In this document: positions 40,936-45,779 of the stretch, one piece after another
Layout: the number at the start of each line of letters is the position of its first letter
Position numbering within the stretch: position 1 is the first letter of the stretch
NCBI GenBank assembly: GCA_002436085.1
Contig: DIXT01000011.1
Coordinates: 1 to 45,779, forward strand
DNA: 45,779 bases
Source: Anaerolineaceae bacterium UBA6073
Lineage (GTDB): Bacteria; Chloroflexota; Anaerolineae; Anaerolineales; Anaerolineaceae
Reading direction: 5' to 3'
Translations under genes and position numbers: made by a program
Notes under the pieces: model-generated
Database searches by the model: none
What the model was told of the DNA's origin: nothing
Seen by the model: the letters and a program-made list of their open reading frames with translations, nothing else

Positions 40936-42804
40936 ATGGATATTAAGCAGATTTTTGTCACGGCAAAGCGCTGGTTGTGGTTCCTAATATTGGGCACCAT
41001 CCTGGGCGCGGGGGGCGGGTATTTCTTCAGCAACCGCCAGACTCCAATCTATCAAGCCTCCACCCGCTTCGTTGTCCTACGGGCAGCCCAAACCACATAT
41101 GACTACTACTCATATCTGGACAGTCAGCAATTATTATCCACTTACGCCCAATTGCTTTCAACAGAGAGCCTACTGGCGCAAGCATCCCAGGAGTTGGGCT
41201 TCTCCTTGCAGAAGGGCCAGGCTACTGCCGCCCAGATTGACGATACCCAGTTCGTGCAGCTTACCGTAAAAGACACGGATCCGGAAAGGGCTGCTCTGAT
41301 TGCCAACGGATTGGTCAAGGTACTGATAGACCAGAACGAACAGCTCCAATCAGTACGGTACATCAGCGCCGAACAGAACCTGCAGAACCGCATTGATGAA
41401 GCTCAGCAGCAGATCAACATCCTGCAGAACCAGATCAATGAGATTTCTTCCGCGACTGTCGAGACCCAACTGCAGAGCGTGCAAACCCAGATTGACGATC
41501 TGCAGATTCAAATTACCGCACTGAATGCGGAAATCGCAAAAATCGACCCGGAGAAAGCCACGGACGCGGAAATCACGCTTCTGGCCGACTATCAAGCGCA
41601 GTTGGACCAGCTCACCCCCGTCCTCTCGCTTTATCAGCAGATCTACACTAACCTGGTGGTCTTGAAGACCCCAGCCCAGAGCGACGCAGCCACCACAACG
41701 CAACTAGACCAATTGAGGACCATGCTGGAGCTTTACCAGAAGATTTACATCAGCAGCATCGGCAGCCTGGAAACCCTGCGCCTGACCCGCGCACAGAATA
41801 CCCCCAATGTTGTCCAGGTCGAATCTGCAGTGATCCCCTCCAGCCCAATTTCCCCCAAACCAATGCAAAGCGCGCTGCTGGCTGGCGGTATCGGGCTTCT
41901 GGTCACAGCGGGGATTGCATTTCTGGTGGAATTCCTGGATGACACCATCAAAACACCGGACGAAGTTAACGAGATCCTGCAGCTGCCAGTCATCGGTCTG
42001 ATTGGCGAACTGCGCAAGAAATCGAAAGAGGAGAAACTGGGTAATTACGTCGCCTACCATCCGCGTTCACCTGTTTCGGAAGCCTTCCGCGCGCTACGCA
42101 CGAACCTTGAATACTCCAGTATTGATAAGCCGCTGCGCAGCATCCTGGTCACCAGCGCGGGAGAATCCGAAGGAAAAACAACTGTAGCGACCAATCTGGC
42201 GATCGTACTCGCGCAAAGCGGCAAGAAAGTTCTGCTTCTTGATTCTGACATGCGCCGGCCAAACGTTCATTCCCAATTTAATATTCATAATCGCGTCGGA
42301 TTGAGCGACCTTGTGCGCGGAAAACTTACGATTGATAACGTGATCAGAGTTTTGCCCGAGGTAAAAAACCTCGATATCATCACCAGCGGCGGCTTGCCCC
42401 CCAACCCGGCGGAGCTGCTCGGCAGCGAACGCATGCGTACAATTTTGGAAGAGATGAAATCTATCTATGACATCATTGTGCTGGACAGCCCCCCTATGCT
42501 GGTCTCCGATTCGCAAATCCTTTCCACCAGAACGGATGGCGTCATTTACGTAATAGTCCCGGGAAACACGCACAGTATGGCTGCAAAACGACCGCTGGAA
42601 GAGCTTCAGCGGATTAATGCGAATTTGTTGGGCGTCGTGATGAACAGAATTCCACGCAACCGGGATTATTACTACGGCGGCTATAATTATTATTCGCCCT
42701 ACAGTAATCACCAGGGCTACCATCAGAGCTCAACCATGGAGGAGGGTTTTGATGTCGGTCTGGTGGATGAAAAAGCCTCCGCAGCACCGGTCAAGCGCAA
42801 GTAA
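40936..42804 (+). CDS. Wzc-type polysaccharide co-polymerase and BY-kinase
   Basis: The 622-residue protein fuses a Wzz chain-length domain with a tyrosine autokinase. An N-terminal membrane helix (about 14-33) is followed by a long extracytoplasmic coiled coil (about 135-220) and a second helix (about 312-334). The cytoplasmic kinase has Walker A GESEGKTT (about 409-416), Walker A' LLLDSDMRRP (about 434-443) and Walker B IIVLDSPP (about 514-521). The tail has a tyrosine cluster (DYYYGGYNYYSPYSN). Such proteins set glycan length and switch export by cycles of tyrosine phosphorylation. A phosphatase gene lies two genes downstream. Confidence 0.93.
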   Translation: MDIKQIFVTAKRWLWFLILGTILGAGGGYFFSNRQTPIYQASTRFVVLRAAQTTYDYYSYLDSQQLLSTYAQLLSTESLLAQASQELGFSLQKGQATAAQIDDTQFVQLTVKDTDPERAALIANGLVKVLIDQNEQLQSVRYISAEQNLQNRIDEAQQQINILQNQINEISSATVETQLQSVQTQIDDLQIQITALNAEIAKIDPEKATDAEITLLADYQAQLDQLTPVLSLYQQIYTNLVVLKTPAQSDAATTTQLDQLRTMLELYQKIYISSIGSLETLRLTRAQNTPNVVQVESAVIPSSPISPKPMQSALLAGGIGLLVTAGIAFLVEFLDDTIKTPDEVNEILQLPVIGLIGELRKKSKEEKLGNYVAYHPRSPVSEAFRALRTNLEYSSIDKPLRSILVTSAGESEGKTTVATNLAIVLAQSGKKVLLLDSDMRRPNVHSQFNIHNRVGLSDLVRGKLTIDNVIRVLPEVKNLDIITSGGLPPNPAELLGSERMRTILEEMKSIYDIIVLDSPPMLVSDSQILSTRTDGVIYVIVPGNTHSMAAKRPLEELQRINANLLGVVMNRIPRNRDYYYGGYNYYSPYSNHQGYHQSSTMEEGFDVGLVDEKASAAPVKRK

Positions 42805-42847
42805 TGGTTTTCTCTCCGGCTGAAAACAAGGGTCGGGAGCTATCGTT

Positions 42848-43774
42848 TTGTTTTTGAAAGCACCGATGAACACAAAGGATCGGGAATCAATGGGATTAAG
42901 CGCCGGGCAATCAGGAATATGCCCGTATCTTGGGCTGCCTGAGGACGCGGACAGCGTTCAGGATTACCCCTCAGCGAACAATGTCTGTCACCACGTCTCC
43001 CCACCAACGGTGCCGACCCTTACTCACCAGACGAACTGGTGCCTGACCGAGGAGTACGCGCGCTGCCAGGTATACACCGCAGAGCATAACAGCAAAATGC
43101 CAGCCGAGCTTACGATTAAGGAGTCCCGTCCACCCAGGAGGCCGGTTCGCTGGCTTTTTGTGAGTCTGGCAGCCGTAGCGGCAGTATTGGTGGGCTTGTT
43201 CCTGCTAAACGACGCGCGCAAAACCGGGCAAGCCACAGTACCTGGACCCGCCGCCACGGCTACGCACACCGCGGTCCCCTTCCTGCTCATCCGGGACTCT
43301 ACCGCAACCCCGACCCGCGCGGTTTCACCTACAGCGACGAGTACCCCTCTGCCGCCTACCCTCACCCCTACGGCAAAGGCAACCCGCGCTCCACACAGCC
43401 TGGATGTGGTCATCGGCGAGCAGGACAAGTTTATTATCCACCGCGTGTCTTCCGGGGAGAGCATCCAGTTATTTGCCACCCAGCACAACACCACGCCTGA
43501 TGTCATTAAATCGGTGAATTACAATCTGGTGGTTCCTATCTGGGTGGATTCCATCATCATCATCCCGCTGGATAGAAAAGACCCCGGCGATTTACCTGCC
43601 TTTGAGCCGTATGGGATTGCAGATAAAGGCCTGACCCTGCGAGACATCGCCGGAAAATTCAACGTTGATCTGGAAATTCTCACCCTTTATAACGATTTGC
43701 TTCCTGAGGACCTGTTGGAACCAGGCGAATGGGTTCTCATCCCAAGAGAAAGAACCTATTGGTACCGCTATTAA
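42848..43774 (+). CDS. Membrane protein with N-terminal four-Cys domain and LysM-like repeats
   Basis: The 308-residue protein has an N-terminal domain with C25, C47, C65 and C73 (C-x21-C-x17-C-x7-C) and the motifs CPYLGL, YPS, CH and HQ. A membrane helix (about 100-119) is preceded by RRPVRW, so the Cys domain should be cytoplasmic. Outside are a Thr/Pro-rich linker (about 130-185) and two LysM-like repeats (FIIHRVSSGESIQLFATQHN, then LTLRDIAGKFNVDLEILTLY) that would bind wall glycan. TTG 42848 has GGGAG 8 bases upstream; ATG 42866 is an alternative. The same Cys domain occurs in the protein at 44363. Confidence 0.75.
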   Translation: MFLKAPMNTKDRESMGLSAGQSGICPYLGLPEDADSVQDYPSANNVCHHVSPPTVPTLTHQTNWCLTEEYARCQVYTAEHNSKMPAELTIKESRPPRRPVRWLFVSLAAVAAVLVGLFLLNDARKTGQATVPGPAATATHTAVPFLLIRDSTATPTRAVSPTATSTPLPPTLTPTAKATRAPHSLDVVIGEQDKFIIHRVSSGESIQLFATQHNTTPDVIKSVNYNLVVPIWVDSIIIIPLDRKDPGDLPAFEPYGIADKGLTLRDIAGKFNVDLEILTLYNDLLPEDLLEPGEWVLIPRERTYWYRY

Positions 43775-43790
43775 CTGAGAAAGAATCACT

Positions 43791-44270
43791 ATGCCCGCCC
43801 TGCTTTTTGTTTGCACAGCCAACCGCTTTCGTTCTCCACTAGCCCAGGCGATGTTTCAGGAGAAGCTGCGCCAAACCCCCGATGCTGCTGGCTGGCGCGT
43901 GGAAAGCGCTGCCACCTGGGGAGACGCGAACCTGCCCGCCATGCCCGAAGCGATACTGGAGGCAAAGAAACGGGGACTCAACCTGGGAAATCACCGCTCA
44001 AAATCCGTTACCGGCCAATTGATAAAACAATATGACTTGATTCTGGTGATGGAAACCGGGCACAAAGAAGCGCTGCAGATGGAATTCCCAGCGATAAAAA
44101 GTCGGATATATCTGCTCTCCGAGGTGGGCGGCGGCACCCCTTTCAGCATTCCGGATCCCTACCTCTCCGGAGACGAACCCGCCGAGGTTGCGCGGGAGAT
44201 TGAGGACTTGATTAATAAGAAGTTCCCCCTCTTATTTCAGTGGCTAATGTCAGGCACGAAAAAGCCTTGA
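43791..44270 (+). CDS. Low-molecular-weight protein tyrosine phosphatase
   Basis: The 159-residue enzyme has the P-loop VCTANRFRS (C8, R14, S15; C-x5-R-S) at the N-terminus and the general-acid DPY near residue 121. The length is standard. In glycan systems (Wzb, CpsB-like) it removes phosphate from the tyrosine tail of the Wzc kinase; the kinase is two genes upstream, so this role is likely. It follows the LysM protein by 16 bases. Confidence 0.92.
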   Translation: MPALLFVCTANRFRSPLAQAMFQEKLRQTPDAAGWRVESAATWGDANLPAMPEAILEAKKRGLNLGNHRSKSVTGQLIKQYDLILVMETGHKEALQMEFPAIKSRIYLLSEVGGGTPFSIPDPYLSGDEPAEVAREIEDLINKKFPLLFQWLMSGTKKP

Positions 44271-44296
44271 AACTGATTTGCCTTTTATGGAAAAAT

Positions 44297-44353
44297 TTGT
44301 CTCATTTCAACAAATTGCTATAAAATTAGTTACTTTTTTTAACGAGATATAAT
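44297..44353 (+). promoter_or_regulatory. Promoter region of the second four-Cys protein
   Basis: Two candidates are visible. TTGTCT (44297-44302) with TATAAA (44319-44324) at 16-bp spacing would give a short leader. A perfect TATAAT at 44348-44353, without a good -35, would give a nearly leaderless transcript starting just before ATG 44363. Confidence 0.4.
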
Positions 44354-44362
44354 AGACCTGAA

Positions 44363-45490
44363 ATGATAAAGTCAGAAGATAATCCAAGAAGTGTTTACTC
44401 GCGAGACAATCTGCGCTGCCCATATATCGGGCTTGTCCATGACGTTAACACCTATTCTGAATTCCCCTCTGACATGAATTACTGCCACCGCAGCCAACCG
44501 CTCGCCTTGCCGGTCCTCATCCACCAGCGTGAATACTGTCTGAGCTCCCGGTATTCAGAGTGTCCGATGCTATCCTCCACTAAATTCAAGAAGCTGCCCC
44601 CGGAAATTCGCCTCTCAAGCGTTCCACTTGTCAAACCCAGGCTGCCGCGTTGGCTTGTCCCCGTTGTTATCCTGACCATATTCCTGCTGGGTTCGCTGGC
44701 GACCCTGGTCATTCCGGAACTGAGCTCTGCTTTTGCCAGCTTTCTGGGCACCAAACCAACAGAAATCTATCTCTTCAGCCCGACACCGGCGCTGACCCGT
44801 TTGGGATTTATCACGCCTTCGCCTTTCAGCCTGTTCTCAATCGTAAAAACTTTTACACCTAGCCCCGAGTCAGTTTACGTCCTCGGCGCCACGCCAACTC
44901 CCCCAGCGCCCGGAACGTACACCCAGACGCCCACAGCCAACCCGCTTTGCAGCGCGGAGGACATTAAGTACTTTAGCATCTCCTTCTTCATTAACGATGT
45001 CGTACAGATTGTTTTCGACACGAACATCGATTTCAGCACATATCAAGTTCTGGACGCACAGGGAAAGCCGACCATGCGGCTTAATCTTCCTGACTTTAAG
45101 CTTTGGCGGAATGACACGCGCGTGTATTCCTACGGCACATTCATGCGCAATCCGGCAGTACCAACCCGTCTATATGTGGAGATGCTCGCGGAATACAAGG
45201 ACAGGGTCATGATTGCCTTTACCGATGCAAGCGGAACCCACTGTTCCAAGACCATCATTATTCCTGATGAGAAAGCCTTTATGACACCGACCAGCCGGAT
45301 GCCGGGACCGACACAATTCATCCCTTCCCCAACGGTTGAGCCGCCCACAGTAGAACCGCCCACCGAGGAACCCCCGACCGCTACACCAATCCCACCGACC
45401 GCTACACCAATCCCACCGACCCCCACGTGCACGCCGCGTCCTTCTGAAACCCTGCCGCGCGACACGCTTACGCCAACGCCGAATCCTTGA
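44363..45490 (+). CDS. Membrane protein with N-terminal four-Cys domain and Pro/Thr-rich tail
   Basis: The 375-residue protein begins with the same Cys domain as the LysM protein (C19, C41, C59, C67, identical spacing; CPYIGL, FPS, CH, HQ). A helix (about 95-117) follows, then a Thr/Pro linker, a beta-rich extracytoplasmic domain (about 190-310, containing two Cys: LCSAEDIKYFSISFF and GTHCSKTI), and a repetitive tail of VEPPT and ATPIPPT units. The outer domain matches no family recognised here. It may sense or bind a wall component. It lies at the end of the kinase/phosphatase group but has its own promoter. Confidence 0.7.
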   Translation: MIKSEDNPRSVYSRDNLRCPYIGLVHDVNTYSEFPSDMNYCHRSQPLALPVLIHQREYCLSSRYSECPMLSSTKFKKLPPEIRLSSVPLVKPRLPRWLVPVVILTIFLLGSLATLVIPELSSAFASFLGTKPTEIYLFSPTPALTRLGFITPSPFSLFSIVKTFTPSPESVYVLGATPTPPAPGTYTQTPTANPLCSAEDIKYFSISFFINDVVQIVFDTNIDFSTYQVLDAQGKPTMRLNLPDFKLWRNDTRVYSYGTFMRNPAVPTRLYVEMLAEYKDRVMIAFTDASGTHCSKTIIIPDEKAFMTPTSRMPGPTQFIPSPTVEPPTVEPPTEEPPTATPIPPTATPIPPTPTCTPRPSETLPRDTLTPTPNP

Positions 45491-45533
45491 GCGCTTCATT
45501 GCATTGACTCGCGTACAGTTCCAACCAAATTAA

Positions 45534-45716
45534 ATGCTGCCCTATCACACCGTCGATAATTTCCTGCGTTTCGTGCCTGATGAATTGCGCGAAATCCTCC
45601 TGGAGATCCGCAACATTGTCTTTTCGGTGGTCCCCGAAGTGCAGGAGGAAATAAGCGGTAAAAGGCTGGTTTACTTTCGCGGGCAAGCTAGCGGGCCTGC
45701 CAAGTCGGGGACTTGA
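45534..45716 (+). pseudogene. Truncated DUF1801-like gene
   Basis: The 60-residue frame VDNFLRFVPDELREILLEIR and EVQEEISGKRLVYF matches the beginning of DUF1801-type proteins, which are about twice this length. It stops at TGA 45714, shortly after a segment like the family's 'YY..GGP' loop. No continuation of the family pattern is seen in the remaining 63 bases. It is probably a truncated remnant, or it continues past the window in another frame. Confidence 0.45.
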
Positions 45717-45779
45717 GCGTGTGGAAAAACATTGGTTAATCGATTACATCCTAATTTTTCAAAGTTAAGAATTTAAATC

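Noticed and set aside
1..45779. tRNA or rRNA genes
   Set aside because: Non-coding gaps were read for cloverleaf-like or rRNA-like sequence and none was recognised; a dedicated covariance search was not possible.

Overview
The window reads as part of a bacterial chromosome carrying a very large surface-polysaccharide (cell-wall glycan or exopolysaccharide) locus. Every credible gene is on the + strand. The combination suggests a member of the Chloroflexi, probably Anaerolineae: Thr/Pro-rich 'TPTATP' linkers in secreted proteins, a LytR-CpsA-Psr (LCP) attachment enzyme, a secreted peptidase ending in a short LPILVK-like tail, LysM proteins with an N-terminal Cys motif, and short REP-like palindromes. 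This assignment is an inference from gene style; there is no rRNA or other marker gene here.

Layout. (1) 1-1355: a complete IS with 18-bp imperfect terminal inverted repeats and a DDE transposase; the window starts exactly at its left tip. (2) 1499-3305: an RfaH/NusG-like antiterminator and an LCP glycan ligase with a good promoter. (3) 3376-31806: a unidirectional run of about 28 genes, many with 4-nt or 8-nt stop/start overlaps. It holds the ABC exporter (wzm 7386-8246, wzt 10183-11433), about fifteen glycosyltransferases (GT2, GT4, WbsX type and unassigned types), five methyltransferases, a QueC-like PP-loop protein, an O-antigen ligase/polymerase-type membrane protein, a CE4 deacetylase, a CapK/PaaK-like adenylate-forming enzyme and a VanZ-like protein. 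A C-rich, G-poor stretch follows. (4) 32116-37403: a DUF5681-like small protein, then a sugar-priming module made of a polyprenyl-phosphate sugar phosphotransferase with unusual domain order, a LegB-type dehydratase, a sugar nucleotidyltransferase and a DegT aminotransferase; together these could make and load an amino-deoxy sugar. (5) 37461-40652: a lipoprotein, a small unknown protein and a secreted M14 carboxypeptidase, closed by a strong intrinsic terminator. (6) 40706-45490: a promoter and about 195-nt structured leader, a Wzc-type BY-kinase, two membrane proteins sharing an N-terminal four-Cys domain, and between them a low-molecular-weight tyrosine phosphatase. The window ends with a truncated DUF1801-like gene.

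Working model: the phosphotransferase primes the lipid carrier with a sugar made by the LegB/nucleotidyltransferase/DegT set, the glycosyltransferases and methyltransferases build and decorate the chain, Wzm/Wzt exports it, the kinase/phosphatase pair controls length and export, and the LCP enzyme and/or the ligase-type protein attaches it.

The most unusual region is 6855-10300. The 5' ends of both exporter genes are duplicated. Upstream of wzm are three tandem open mini-ORFs, each made of the wzm N-terminus fused in frame to the same REP-like palindrome and coupled by ATGA to the next. A 118-bp copy of the wzt 5' end lies upstream of an AT-rich methyltransferase that sits directly before the intact wzt. 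Base composition is strongly mosaic: sampled 60-base lines range from 21 to 40 G+C, including a sharp drop inside wzt at the boundary between its ATPase and C-terminal domains. This looks like a locus built by repeated module exchange around the exporter genes. Other points of interest are two probable non-canonical start codons (ATT and ATA) at stop/start overlaps, the four-Cys domain with identical spacing in two proteins, and the leader upstream of the kinase gene.
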